Below, one piece after another: positions 8,754 through 17,905 of a DNA stretch of 64,000 bases. The position numbers were made by a program, and so were the translations under genes. The stretch is taken from assembly GCA_020641055.1 (NCBI GenBank), contig CP067345.1, forward strand, positions 2,287,317-2,351,316, given 5' to 3'. The notes under the pieces were generated by a model. That model worked only from the letters and a program-made list of their open reading frames with translations, was not told the DNA's origin and ran no database searches. Source of the DNA: Clostridioides sp. ES-S-0010-02 (GTDB lineage Bacteria > Bacillota > Clostridia > Peptostreptococcales > Peptostreptococcaceae). How positions within the stretch are numbered: position 1 is the stretch's first letter; each line of letters begins with the position of its first letter.

Positions 8754-10451
8754 CTATATAAATTTAAATTCTTCTACATCAAACAGACCTAAATCAGTAA
8801 GTCTTATTTTTGGAATAACAGGAAGAGCCATAAATGAAAGTGTAATAAAAGGGTCTACATACTTTGGAACTCCCATTTTTCTTGCTATTTTTAACATATT
8901 ATCAGTTGTTTCTTGCACTTCATCTGCTGGAAGAGTACTAATTAATCCAGCTACTTTAAGACTTAAGTGAGCAAGTACTTTTCCATTTGATACAATTACA
9001 TAGCCACCCTGTATATCTCTCAAGTAATTTACTGCAACTATAATATCATCATCATTATCTCCTGCAACTATGATATTATGTGAATCATGAGCTACAGTAG
9101 TTGCTATTGCTCCATTTTTTATGCCAAACCCTTTTAATGGTGCAACTGATATGTTTCCAGTCATTCTGTGTCTCTCAACAACACAAAGCTTTGAATATTC
9201 TTCATTTGGATTGAAATATCCATTTTTGTTTGGTATAGATTCAAATAATTTATTTGTCAGAATTTGATATGGTACAATTTCCATTACATAATTTTTTTCA
9301 TTTGACTTTAATTGTATTTTTTCTCTATCAACGTCTTTAAATTTGACTGTATTGAGTAAATCTTTATCCTTAATTTCATAATTATAATCAGAAAAAATTC
9401 CCTCATCTATCAATTTACCATCTTTATAAACACTACCTACCTCCATGTTTTCTAAATTGTTTAAAACAACAACATCCGCTTTATACCCAGCACCTATTGC
9501 TCCAATTCTATTTAGACCATATGCTCTTGCTGAATTGTAAGTTGCAATTTTAATAGCTTTAATTGGCTCCATACCCAAATCGATTGCACACTTTATATTC
9601 CATCTTATATGACCTTGTTTTTCTATATCATCCAAATGTTTATCATCTGTACAAAACATAAATTCTTCAATTGGTAAGTTGTGTTTCAATAATCCCTTTA
9701 TTATGGCTTCTAAGTTTTTTGCTGCACTTCCTTCTCTTATAAAAATTTTTAAACCTGCTCTTAATTTTTCATACACTTCATTAAAAGTTATACATTCATG
9801 GTCATTTTTTATTCCTGCACATACATATGCTTGAAGTGACTTCCCACTTATATTTGGTGCATGTCCATCTGCAATTTTATCTTTAAAAGCCTCTAATTTA
9901 TCTAAAATTTCCTCTTCCGCAGATATAACATCATTAAAACACATTACCTCTCCTAATCCTAAGATTCTAGGATTATTTATGTAAGCATCCATATCTTTTG
10001 CACTAAAAGTTCCTATTCCATTAGTTTCAAATCTTGTTGCAGGGACAGATGATGGTAGCATAATATATACATTTAAGGGTATTTCTTTTGTTGATTCTAG
10101 TAAAAAGTCTATTGCACTTGCTCCTTTTACATTGACTAGTTCATGAGGGTCAGCTATAACAGTTGTTGTACCTGACTTTAGTAATTTTTTTGATAATTCA
10201 ATTGGCATTACCATTGTAGATTCAATATGCATATGTGCATCAATAAAACCAGGTGATAAGTATTTACCACTACAATCAATCTCTATTTTACCACTATATT
10301 CGCCGATTCCAACAATTGTATCATCTACTATTGCTACATCTCCTACTATTAATTCTTCTGTGAATACATTTATAATTGTTCCATTTTTAAGTACAATATC
10401 AGCTTTATCTCTTCCACTTGCAACATCACACTTTTTTTTCAAATTGCTCAT
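8754..10451 (-). CDS. ade: Adenine deaminase
   Basis: A 565-residue amidohydrolase that converts adenine to hypoxanthine plus ammonia in purine salvage. Motifs: metal-binding DAHMHIEST (about 72-80), HMTIESTM-like start of the barrel, DPHE (about 106), FCTDDKHLDD, and C-terminal TVAHDSHNIIVAGDNDDD, all characteristic of the Ade family rather than of adenosine deaminases. The length matches bacterial Ade. The gene stands alone between hairpins. No purine riboswitch was seen upstream. Confidence 0.93.
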   Translation of the reverse strand: MSNLKKKCDVASGRDKADIVLKNGTIINVFTEELIVGDVAIVDDTIVGIGEYSGKIEIDCSGKYLSPGFIDAHMHIESTMVMPIELSKKLLKSGTTTVIADPHELVNVKGASAIDFLLESTKEIPLNVYIMLPSSVPATRFETNGIGTFSAKDMDAYINNPRILGLGEVMCFNDVISAEEEILDKLEAFKDKIADGHAPNISGKSLQAYVCAGIKNDHECITFNEVYEKLRAGLKIFIREGSAAKNLEAIIKGLLKHNLPIEEFMFCTDDKHLDDIEKQGHIRWNIKCAIDLGMEPIKAIKIATYNSARAYGLNRIGAIGAGYKADVVVLNNLENMEVGSVYKDGKLIDEGIFSDYNYEIKDKDLLNTVKFKDVDREKIQLKSNEKNYVMEIVPYQILTNKLFESIPNKNGYFNPNEEYSKLCVVERHRMTGNISVAPLKGFGIKNGAIATTVAHDSHNIIVAGDNDDDIIVAVNYLRDIQGGYVIVSNGKVLAHLSLKVAGLISTLPADEVQETTDNMLKIARKMGVPKYVDPFITLSFMALPVIPKIRLTDLGLFDVEEFKFI

Positions 10452-10594
10452 TTTTACAACTCCTCTTAAATTTTTTATATCAATATACTTGTTGTATCAT
10501 ATATTATAGTTTGATTTATTAATATATATTATATATGAGTTTCAATAAAAAGTATTGATTGAAATTTATTCCATAGCTTATTAAATTAAATAAA

Positions 10595-10633
10595 AATAAC
10601 ATAAGAAACAATAATATTATTTCTCATGTTATT
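10595..10633 (-). terminator. Terminator downstream of the metal exporter
   Basis: AATAACATAAGAAA pairs with TTTCTCATGTTATT (14 bp, one G-T) and is followed on the minus strand by TTTTATTTAATTTAA. It lies 113 bp after the stop codon of the gene at 10746-11900. Confidence 0.65.
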
Positions 10634-10745
10634 TATAAATATTTTAATTATATTAAATTTTATTTTTTATATTTTTAATACTTGTTACTATATCCATAGT
10701 ATAGATTTATGTATTTTTATCATTTATATTAAAATCTACTTTCAA

Positions 10746-11900
10746 TTAACCTAAAAAAGCATAAACTATAATTCCTACGATTATAGCTGGTATAGTAGTA
10801 ATAATCATAGCCCATAAGGAAGATTTTTTATCCATTGCTAAAAGCGGAAAAAGTGCATCTCCATCTTGAGATATTGAATTAGCTATTACTGCACCAAGTG
10901 GTATAGTTCCTTTCAAGTAAAATGACATAAGTACAATTTGTATACCGCACCCTGGAATAAGTCCAAGACCTGCACCTATAAATACACTAATTACACCTGT
11001 TGATAAAACTAAATTAACTAAGTATTCATCTCCACCTAAAACCAATATTATCAAATCGTAAATAAGATATGCAATAAAAATCCATGTAATAACAAATGAA
11101 ATTTCACCTACAGAATGTATAAGCATTTCTCTTAGGGAAATTTTCTTATTTTCTTCCTCTTTTTGATTAGAATTTTTAAATACCTTTTTAAAACACCACA
11201 TATAAACTATTGAGAATAGTATTCCTATAACTGCTATTGCTTCTTCTAGTGAATGTAATTTTTCAATAATAGGAAGATTTATTCCAGAATGAGCAAGAGA
11301 CATAAATATAAAACCTATTAATACAATTCCTATATAAATTTTGTACCCTTTACCATGTGTTATTATAAATGCAAGTCTATTTGTATTTCCATGAGATTTA
11401 GCTAAATTATCCAAAATTATATCATCATGATTATGCGATTCTTCATTATCTTTATGGTAATTTTTATCTGTATTATGTTTTTCTGATTTTCCATATTTAT
11501 TTAATTTCAATTTTTCTTCTAACTTAAAATAATCTACTAGTTGTCCTGTTATTACTCCTGTAATTGTACTAACTATAGTCACAAAAAAATACATTTTAAT
11601 ATTTGATGAAATAAGTATAAATGCAGCATCTCCCATACTTGCTATTAAGCTTGCAATGATTGCTCCAAAGCTTAGTTTTCCACTTATATATAATGGCATT
11701 ATTGCCAAACTCCCACCACAACCTGGTATAGCTCCTATCAAAGCTCCTATTAAAGGTTGATATTTTCTATTTTTTGATATAATATTAGTAAAATTACCAC
11801 TAGTTTTATAGTTTATATATCCAAATAGCAAAATAAAAAATCCAATCATAGAACCCACATGTAAAAATGCTTCTTCAGAAGCAGATATTAACATTTCCAT
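10746..11900 (-). CDS. Putative 10-TM heavy-metal exporter (ArsP_2/DUF2899-like permease)
   Basis: A 384-residue membrane protein with two related halves. Each half carries an IPGCG motif (AIPGCGGSLAIMPLY about 56-70; LIPGCGIQIVLMSFY about 312-326) followed by GAIIAS.. / GAVIAN.. and a GDA motif (MGDAAF, DGDALF). A cytoplasmic or external loop (about 135-165) is rich in histidine and acid, including ESHNHDD, as expected for metal binding. This is the layout of the putative heavy-metal or manganese exporters. The substrate is not known; the Fur-box-like site upstream (11956-11974) argues for iron or another divalent metal. Confidence 0.75.
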   Translation of the reverse strand: MEMLISASEEAFLHVGSMIGFFILLFGYINYKTSGNFTNIISKNRKYQPLIGALIGAIPGCGGSLAIMPLYISGKLSFGAIIASLIASMGDAAFILISSNIKMYFFVTIVSTITGVITGQLVDYFKLEEKLKLNKYGKSEKHNTDKNYHKDNEESHNHDDIILDNLAKSHGNTNRLAFIITHGKGYKIYIGIVLIGFIFMSLAHSGINLPIIEKLHSLEEAIAVIGILFSIVYMWCFKKVFKNSNQKEEENKKISLREMLIHSVGEISFVITWIFIAYLIYDLIILVLGGDEYLVNLVLSTGVISVFIGAGLGLIPGCGIQIVLMSFYLKGTIPLGAVIANSISQDGDALFPLLAMDKKSSLWAMIITTIPAIIVGIIVYAFLG

Positions 11901-11955
11901 TAATTTACCTCCTATATTAATTTCGCAATAATTATATTATATTTCATTTATTATT

Positions 11956-11974
11956 GATAATCAATATCATTATA
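11956..11974. promoter_or_regulatory. Fur-box-like operator
   Basis: GATAATCAATATCATTATA matches the classic 19-bp Fur consensus GATAATGATAATCATTATC at 15 of 19 positions by my count. It lies 56 bp upstream of the exporter start codon, in promoter position. Confidence 0.65.
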
Positions 11975-11996
11975 TCTTTTAAATTTCTAATATTAA

Positions 11997-12046
11997 AAAG
12001 TGCATATCTTATATTGTTAATTTCTTGCATATTAAGATACACACTT
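11997..12046. terminator. Imperfect hairpin between ispH and the exporter gene
   Basis: AAAGTGCATATCTTATAT faces ATATTAAGATACACACTTT with a few mismatches. On the minus strand the 3' arm is followed by TTTTTAATATT, so it may terminate transcripts leaving ispH about 125 bp upstream. Confidence 0.5.
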
Positions 12047-12071
12047 TCTGATATTAGGTTATCTAGTTGCC

Positions 12072-12107
12072 ATATGTAATTTTATATTATAATATAAAAT
12101 TACATAT
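12072..12107. repeat. 36-bp perfect AT palindrome
   Basis: The sequence from ATATGTAATTTTATATTA to its exact complement forms a 36-bp palindrome with no loop, about 65 bp after the ispH stop. It could cruciform or act as a symmetric terminator or protein site. No function can be assigned. Confidence 0.6.
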
Positions 12108-12170
12108 AGATATTACAACAAATTTTATATATTATACCGATATTACACATTTTTTCATCGTTTACTATAT

Positions 12171-13010
12171 TTATAAATTTTCAATAAATGTTATTACTTC
12201 CTCTATTATCCAATCTGGTGTAGATGCTCCTGCTGTCACTCCTAAAGTTTTATACTTCTTAAGCATATTTACATCCAATTCGTCTTTAGTTTCTATTGCA
12301 AAAGTTGGAACTAAATCTTCACAAACTTTTACTAACTTTTGAGTATTAGAGCTGTGTTTTCCACCTATAACTATCATACAATCAACTTCTCCTGCTAATG
12401 CTTTAGCTGCTTCTTGTCTAGTTTTTGTGGCTGAACAGATTGTATCATTAAATACTATATTTTCTAGTTTATCAGCTAATTTATTAACTATATTTGAATA
12501 TAAATCTGGATTTATTGTTGTCTGTGCAACAACACAATATTGTTTTGAATTATCAAATTCCATATTCTCCATTTGCTCTACAGCTTTTATTATTATTGCT
12601 GAGTTTTCGCACCATCCATTTATACCTATCACTTCTGGATGTTTCATATCTCCAATAACTATTATTTCATAACCCTTATTATGATACTCACTCACTACTG
12701 TATGTATTTTCTTTACAAATGGACATGTAGTATCTACAATTTTAAGTTTTTTATTTTTAGCTTCTTTGTATACTTTCTCAGGAACTCCATGAGATCTTAT
12801 TATCATATTTTCATAATCTGGTATTATATCGATTTCATCTACAGTTTTAAGACCTTTTTGTTCATATCTTGCTACTGCTTGCTTGTTATGAATAAGAGGT
12901 CCTAAAGCATATATTCCAGAATCATTTTTCTCTACTTCATCCCATGCCATTTTCATTGCTCTCTTTACTCCAAAGCAAAATCCTGCATTTTTTGCTATTT
13001 TAACATTCAC
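12171..13010 (-). CDS. ispH: 4-hydroxy-3-methylbut-2-enyl diphosphate reductase IspH (LytB)
   Basis: A 279-residue protein that makes IPP and DMAPP in the last step of the MEP isoprenoid pathway. Iron-sulfur ligands are visible at C12 (AGFCFGVKRA), TTCPFVKK and ICSATKTRQ. Other family motifs are RSHGVPE, GDMKHPEV and GGKHSSNT. In many clostridia IspH is fused to ribosomal protein S1 domains; here it ends at the normal IspH length with no S1 extension. It is the last gene of a five-gene operon, 13 bp after plsC, with a very strong G-rich RBS. Confidence 0.95.
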   Translation of the reverse strand: MNVKIAKNAGFCFGVKRAMKMAWDEVEKNDSGIYALGPLIHNKQAVARYEQKGLKTVDEIDIIPDYENMIIRSHGVPEKVYKEAKNKKLKIVDTTCPFVKKIHTVVSEYHNKGYEIIVIGDMKHPEVIGINGWCENSAIIIKAVEQMENMEFDNSKQYCVVAQTTINPDLYSNIVNKLADKLENIVFNDTICSATKTRQEAAKALAGEVDCMIVIGGKHSSNTQKLVKVCEDLVPTFAIETKDELDVNMLKKYKTLGVTAGASTPDWIIEEVITFIENL

Positions 13011-13023
13011 AAAATCCCCCCCC

Positions 13024-13620
13024 TTATTTTGAATATTTAAAGTAATTCTGTTTTATTATTTCTAAAACTTCTTGCGACATTCTTTCATGGTCATCATTAC
13101 TTAACTTTTCTTTAAAATGTTCTTCAAATGATATTGGCTCTCCAAAGTACACAATTACTTTACTAAAAGGTTTATACTTAGATATTATCGATACTGGTAC
13201 AACCTTAGATTTACTCTTTATTGTAAATAGAGAAAGACCTGCCTTAGCTTTGCCAAAGTTGTCTCCTTTAATTCTTGTTCCTTCTGGAAATATTCCTAAT
13301 ATATAACCATCTCTAATTGACCTTAAAATAGTTTTTATAGTGGATACATCTGGCTTTTCTCTATTTATAGGCATAACATGCAATTTTTTTAATATAAAAC
13401 CTAGTGGCTTCACTTTAAATAATTCTTGTTTTGCAATAGCTGCTATCTCTCTATTCTTTATAGCTGCAGCTAAAAATACAGGGTCAAGATTTGATTTATG
13501 ATTTGAAGCCACCACTATATTTCCTCTGTCTGGTATATTTTCGGCACCTATAACTTCATATTTAAAAAACACTTTAGAAAAACATCTAAAAATATTTATT
13601 GCAAATCTATAAAAATTCAC
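13024..13620 (-). CDS. plsC: 1-acyl-sn-glycerol-3-phosphate acyltransferase (PlsC)
   Basis: A 198-residue membrane-associated acyltransferase that turns lysophosphatidate into phosphatidate. The catalytic motif NHKSNLDP (HX4D) lies at about residues 40-47 and the substrate-binding motif FPEGTR at about 115-120. An N-terminal hydrophobic stretch fits membrane attachment. The gene sits between cmk and ispH in the same transcription direction, an arrangement common in Clostridia. Confidence 0.92.
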   Translation of the reverse strand: MNFYRFAINIFRCFSKVFFKYEVIGAENIPDRGNIVVASNHKSNLDPVFLAAAIKNREIAAIAKQELFKVKPLGFILKKLHVMPINREKPDVSTIKTILRSIRDGYILGIFPEGTRIKGDNFGKAKAGLSLFTIKSKSKVVPVSIISKYKPFSKVIVYFGEPISFEEHFKEKLSNDDHERMSQEVLEIIKQNYFKYSK

Positions 13621-13671
13621 GTTTATCTCCCTTCAATACTACATTATATTTTCATTTTAGATACATTAAGC

Positions 13672-14322
13672 TTAAAAACTTATCTTAGATACAACTTCTT
13701 GTACAACCTGATCTATAGTCTTTCCTGTTGTATCTATTTCTAGTGCATCCTCAGCTTTTACTAGTGGTGCAAATTCTCTATTTGAATCAATTTCATCTCT
13801 CTTTACTATATCCTCAATTACTTCTTTTAAAGTAGTATTATATCCTTTATTGCAAAGTTCTTTATAACGTCTATTTCCTCTTTCTTCTGGTGTAGCTACT
13901 AAAAAGAATTTATAATCTGCATTTGGAAAAACATATGAACCTATATCTCTACCATCTAATATTACTGAACTTTTTGTTCCAATTTTTCGTTGAACTTCAA
14001 CCATCAACTTTCTTACTTCTTTTATCTTAGCTACATTGGAAACATTATTGCTTACTTCTATTGTCCTTATTTCATTATTTATAATTTTTTGGTCTAAGTA
14101 TATGTTATTATTTTCAAAATCTATATCTGAATTTTTAGCTATTTTAATAACCTCTTTTTCATTATTAACATCAATATTATTTTTTAAACACTTATAAGTA
14201 ACAGCTCTATACATAGCACCTGTATCTATATAATTTATATTTAGTTTTTCTGATACTATCTTAGCTATTGTACTTTTACCAGCCCCTGCTGGTCCATCCA
14301 CAGCTATAATCAAATTACTCAT
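13672..14322 (-). CDS. cmk: Cytidylate kinase
   Basis: A 216-residue nucleoside monophosphate kinase that phosphorylates CMP and dCMP. It has the P-loop GPAGAGKST (about 10-18), YIDTGAMYRAVTYKCL (CMP-binding region), LDGRDIGSYVFPNADYKF and RRYKELCNKGY. Length and motif order match bacterial Cmk. It is the third gene of the operon, 48 bp after the flavoprotein gene. Confidence 0.95.
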   Translation of the reverse strand: MSNLIIAVDGPAGAGKSTIAKIVSEKLNINYIDTGAMYRAVTYKCLKNNIDVNNEKEVIKIAKNSDIDFENNNIYLDQKIINNEIRTIEVSNNVSNVAKIKEVRKLMVEVQRKIGTKSSVILDGRDIGSYVFPNADYKFFLVATPEERGNRRYKELCNKGYNTTLKEVIEDIVKRDEIDSNREFAPLVKAEDALEIDTTGKTIDQVVQEVVSKISF

Positions 14323-14370
14323 ATCTACACCTCTATTTTATTTATATTTAATAATCAACTTATCAAAAAC

Positions 14371-15624
14371 TTATACACTAATCCCTGCAAGATATCCAGT
14401 TGAAAATGCTATTTGTAAATTATATCCACCAGTTTCTGCATCTACATCTATCACCTCACCTGTAAAAAATAAATCCTTTATTAACTTAGACTCCATTGTA
14501 GAAGAATTAATTTCTTTAACTGAAATACCACCAGAAGTAACCATTCCAGTGTTTATCCCTGTAGTTCCATTACAAGTTAGTTTCATATTTTTTATATACT
14601 CAATAATTTTAATCTCATCAGCCTTAGATAAATCATTTGCTTTTTTATCACTTAAAGATAATATAGAAAGAATTTCTTTTAAGAAATTTTGAGGTAATAT
14701 CTGTTTAAGATTATTTAAGATATTTTTATTTGGAAATTCTCTAATTATATTAGAAATTTCATTGACATCTAAGTTTGGTAAAAAATCTATATTTAATTCT
14801 ATCTTATCTTTTTCAATAATCTTATTGATATAAGAAGAGATTATAAGTACACAAGGACCTGTTATCCCAAAATGTGCAAATAACATGTCTCCTGATTTTG
14901 ATATTTTCTTTTTCTTAATCTTACAAGATATTTCTACATTTCTCATAGATATTCCTTGCAAAGCTTTAATCCATTTTTCTTCTATTGTAAGTGGCGCTAA
15001 AGCAGGATATAGTTTATTTAATGTATGTCCATGATTTTGAAGAACCTTATACATTGAACCATCTGAACCTGTTTTTGAATAACTAACTCCTCCAGTTGAT
15101 ATAATGACTTTATCTCCTAATATCTTATCTCCATTATCTAAAATGACACCTTTTATTGAATAATTTGCTTTATTATTGTTATGGTCACCTTGTTCAGTAA
15201 TTTCTTCAGTTATAATATCCACAACTTTTTTATTATACATTATCTTTACATTATGATTAATTAAGTCCTTATTTAATAATTCTATTACTTCTATAGACTT
15301 ATCATTCTTAGTATAGACCTTGTGGTCATTTTCTTCTTCAATCTTATATTCTAAATTTTTACTTTCAAAGTACGATATAAGATTTTTATTTGTAAATGTA
15401 TAAAAGCTACTGTATAGAAATTTTTTATTGTTCACAACCTTATCAAAAAAATCTTCTATCTCTCTATTGTTGGTAAAGTTACATCTGCCTCCACCAGTTG
15501 CTCTTAACTTTCTCCCTAACTCTCCATTTCTTTCAATCAATATTACTTCATTATTATTTTTCGAAGCTGACAAGGCTGCCATCATGCCAGATGGACCTCC
15601 ACCAACCACTATAACTTTACTCAT
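14371..15624 (-). CDS. NAD(P)/FAD-dependent oxidoreductase, HI0933 family
   Basis: A 417-residue flavoprotein. The N-terminal dinucleotide-binding motif is VVGGGPSGMMAALSA, followed by RKLRATGGGRCNFTNN, diagnostic of the HI0933/YhiN family. The C-terminal GGYNLQIAFSTGYLAG is also typical. The reaction is not established for most members. It commonly sits beside cmk, plsC and ispH in Clostridia, as here, which has suggested but not proven a housekeeping role. Confidence 0.9.
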   Translation of the reverse strand: MSKVIVVGGGPSGMMAALSASKNNNEVILIERNGELGRKLRATGGGRCNFTNNREIEDFFDKVVNNKKFLYSSFYTFTNKNLISYFESKNLEYKIEEENDHKVYTKNDKSIEVIELLNKDLINHNVKIMYNKKVVDIITEEITEQGDHNNNKANYSIKGVILDNGDKILGDKVIISTGGVSYSKTGSDGSMYKVLQNHGHTLNKLYPALAPLTIEEKWIKALQGISMRNVEISCKIKKKKISKSGDMLFAHFGITGPCVLIISSYINKIIEKDKIELNIDFLPNLDVNEISNIIREFPNKNILNNLKQILPQNFLKEILSILSLSDKKANDLSKADEIKIIEYIKNMKLTCNGTTGINTGMVTSGGISVKEINSSTMESKLIKDLFFTGEVIDVDAETGGYNLQIAFSTGYLAGISV

Positions 15625-15648
15625 AAACTTCTCCTTATAATTTGATAC

Positions 15649-16290
15649 TTACTCAAGTGCAGAATTATTTATTTTTACATGATTTTTTATATGACTTGTA
15701 TCATTCATCTTTATTACTACTGGACCATAATCTTTAAACTCTACTATATTTAAAGCAGTATTATCTTGCTTAATTCTGTATATATTTTCCATACCTGACT
15801 CTAAGAATGATAGTAACATAACCCTCAATGTAATTGAATGTGTAACAAGAACTATATTTTTATCATTGTATTTTTCATTTAATTCCTTTATAAAAGTATC
15901 AACTCTTTCTTTTATAATTTTAAGAGTTTCTCCTTCTGGTATATTTACTAAATGTGGCTCATTTCTCCATGTTGAATATATATCTGAATAGTCTTTTTGA
16001 ATTTCTTTTATTAAAAGACCTTCCCAAACTCCAAATCCCATTTCTCTAAGTGCTTCAGTTTTTTGTACTTCAATATTAAGCTTATCACCTAAAATTTGAG
16101 CTGTTTGCATTGCTCTTCCTAAATCACTACTAAAAATATAATCAATCGAATACTTACCAATGTCTTCAGAAAGTTCTCTTGCTTGTTCTATTCCTTGTGG
16201 TGTAAGGTCAGAGTTACCATGACCTTGTGTTTTTCCTAATAAGTTCCAGTCTGTTTGTCCATGTCTTACTATATAAAAAGTATTTCCCAT
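15649..16290 (-). CDS. Histidine phosphatase family protein (phosphoglycerate-mutase-like)
   Basis: A 213-residue protein with the histidine-phosphatase motif VRHGQTDWN (catalytic His in RHG, about residues 9-11), FSSDLGRAMQTA (second Arg), EGETLKIIKERV, and VTHSITLRVMLL with the second catalytic histidine. These enzymes dephosphorylate small phosphoesters. True glycolytic mutase activity is unlikely from this branch. It is the first gene of the operon leading to ispH. Confidence 0.88.
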   Translation of the reverse strand: MGNTFYIVRHGQTDWNLLGKTQGHGNSDLTPQGIEQARELSEDIGKYSIDYIFSSDLGRAMQTAQILGDKLNIEVQKTEALREMGFGVWEGLLIKEIQKDYSDIYSTWRNEPHLVNIPEGETLKIIKERVDTFIKELNEKYNDKNIVLVTHSITLRVMLLSFLESGMENIYRIKQDNTALNIVEFKDYGPVVIKMNDTSHIKNHVKINNSALE

Positions 16291-16495
16291 ATTTCCTCCT
16301 AATATATCTGTCTATTTTTTATTAAATATAAATTGTCACTTCTCAAACTTTAATTATACCATATAATAGTTTACTATGTTTCTATTTTATAACTTAATCT
16401 AATTTATCCTTCTTAGCTCATACTATTTATATTTACCTCAATTTATTATATAATAACAGGTTTTTTCTCAACTTATAAAAAATAATCATCATATT

Positions 16496-16915
16496 TTATT
16501 TATAAAATTCTTCAAATCTATATTCTTGAATTGGATTAAAATACTTATCTCTATCTACTTTTGATAAAAACATATCTAATGGCCTTGCAAATATCCCTGT
16601 ATCATCATATAGAGTTTTATATAAAACCAAATTATTATTATCTTTTTCTTTTTTATGATAAAAACTTCCATTCATGTCTATATATATATAAATATTTTCA
16701 TCTAGCTCAGTATGCTTAACATCTAGCTTATACCTAATTTTGTTTTTAGTTGAACCTTTTCCATTGTATGTTTCACAGATTTTTTCTATATCATTATTAT
16801 CAATGGCTTTGCTCAATCCCATTGTAGCATAATATTTTCCTTTAAAATGTTTATAAATACAAGGACATTTTAATTTTCTTTCATCAATATTTAGACTATT
16901 TTTTGGTTTATCCAT
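16496..16915 (-). CDS. DUF1653-like domain protein
   Basis: A 139-residue protein. YKHFKGKYYATMGLS (about 21-35) and LVLYKTLYDDTG with ARPLDMFLSKVD and YRFEEF at the C terminus match the two halves of the small DUF1653 domain (pattern Y-HFKG-Y...vYr-Ly...wvRP..MF...). Between them is a 50-residue insert not usual for the family. Function is unknown. It stands alone about 200 bp upstream of the phosphatase operon. Confidence 0.65.
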   Translation of the reverse strand: MDKPKNSLNIDERKLKCPCIYKHFKGKYYATMGLSKAIDNNDIEKICETYNGKGSTKNKIRYKLDVKHTELDENIYIYIDMNGSFYHKKEKDNNNLVLYKTLYDDTGIFARPLDMFLSKVDRDKYFNPIQEYRFEEFYK

Positions 16916-17250
16916 TTTACTATCCTCTCCTATATGTATTTTTTAAAAAATATGCTTTATCTTATTATTTTTTATTTTAAAATAAATTTACAAACTAAGT
17001 TATTTAAACTTTTTCAAAATACAGCAATTTTTAATATTCAAATTATATATTATAATTTGTCTAATATTTTTACACATCATATAATATATTTAGTTGTTTA
17101 TGAATTTAATTTTTATTTATATAAATATATTCTACTTTTCTTATTATGTAGTTATATAAAACTTATCCTATATTTTATTTATTAAAAGCAATACTTGTCT
17201 TATATTTTATCATAATTTAAAGTTTATTAATAATACAATAAAATAAATAA
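16916..17250. other. AT-rich stretch without genes
   Basis: Very AT-rich. Only a plus-strand open frame of low-complexity Phe, Tyr, Ile and Leu codons is present, without an RBS, and I treat it as chance. No structured element was recognised. Confidence 0.5.
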
Positions 17251-17275
17251 AGAGGCTGTATAAAATACAGCCTCT
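17251..17275 (-). terminator. Terminator of the LytTR gene
   Basis: AGAGGCTGTA pairs with TACAGCCTCT and on the minus strand is followed by TTTATTTATTTT. It is 5 bp after the stop codon. Confidence 0.9.
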
Positions 17276-17280
17276 CAAAG

Positions 17281-17622
17281 TTAATATTTATAATCATATA
17301 ATTTTTCTAACTTCTTTTCTAATTTCTTTTTTCTATCTAAACCTAAAACTCTTATAAAATTATTTCCTACAAAAATACAATTATTGCTGAGATAAAATTC
17401 ACACTTATCTAAATTTACAATATAACTGTTACTGCATTTGAAAAAATTTTCTTCTTTCAGTAGTTTTCTTACACTAGAAGAATTTTCTCCAATATAATAA
17501 GTTCCATTTTCTGTATAAATTTTTGATTCATACTCTTGCTTTTCTATGTACAAAATTTCTTTAATGTTAATTGAAAAACGTTTATCTTCGTATTCAATAT
17601 TAATAAAACATTCCTCTTTCAT
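17281..17622 (-). CDS. Stand-alone LytTR DNA-binding domain protein
   Basis: I place the start at the ATG at 17622 because GGAGG lies about 6 nt upstream; a longer frame exists but has no RBS. The 113-residue product is almost entirely a LytTR domain: KEILYIEKQEYESKIYTENG, then SSSVRKLLKEENFFKCSNSYIVNLD. LytTR domains bind direct repeats upstream of target promoters and usually sit behind a response-regulator receiver (AgrA, VirR). Here there is no receiver, so activity must be set by abundance or a partner. An AgrC-like membrane protein lies 1.3 kb upstream. Confidence 0.82.
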   Translation of the reverse strand: MKEECFINIEYEDKRFSINIKEILYIEKQEYESKIYTENGTYYIGENSSSVRKLLKEENFFKCSNSYIVNLDKCEFYLSNNCIFVGNNFIRVLGLDRKKKLEKKLEKLYDYKY

Positions 17623-17859
17623 TACCATCCCTCCAAGTATTCTTATTAATTTAATTTTAGTGTTTTTTATCAATATAATCTATCGGAAATATATGTAAGA
17701 TTAGTCTATTTGAGATATTTATAAAGTTATTTTTGATACTGACCTACAGACTCTTTTTTTAACATTAATTTTTAAAGTTAAAATAGCTTATTATAAATAA
17801 CATCAGTAATTATAAATACATATTTCTTTAATAAAATAACTTTTCAATAAAATTGTGTA

Positions 17860-17905
17860 AAATTATACATATAAAAGTAAATATTGACTTTTATATGTAT
17901 AATTT
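17860..17905. repeat. Perfect 19-bp hairpin
   Basis: AAATTATACATATAAAAGT and its exact complement enclose an 8-nt loop, 240 bp upstream of the LytTR start. It could terminate transcripts coming from the decayed region to the right or insulate the LytTR promoter. Confidence 0.6.

Noticed and set aside
10451-10745. Purine riboswitch upstream of adenine deaminase
   Set aside because: No conserved purine aptamer core was found in the short leader.
16934-17185. 83-codon plus-strand ORF
   Set aside because: Phe/Ile/Tyr-rich product of random AT DNA; no RBS.
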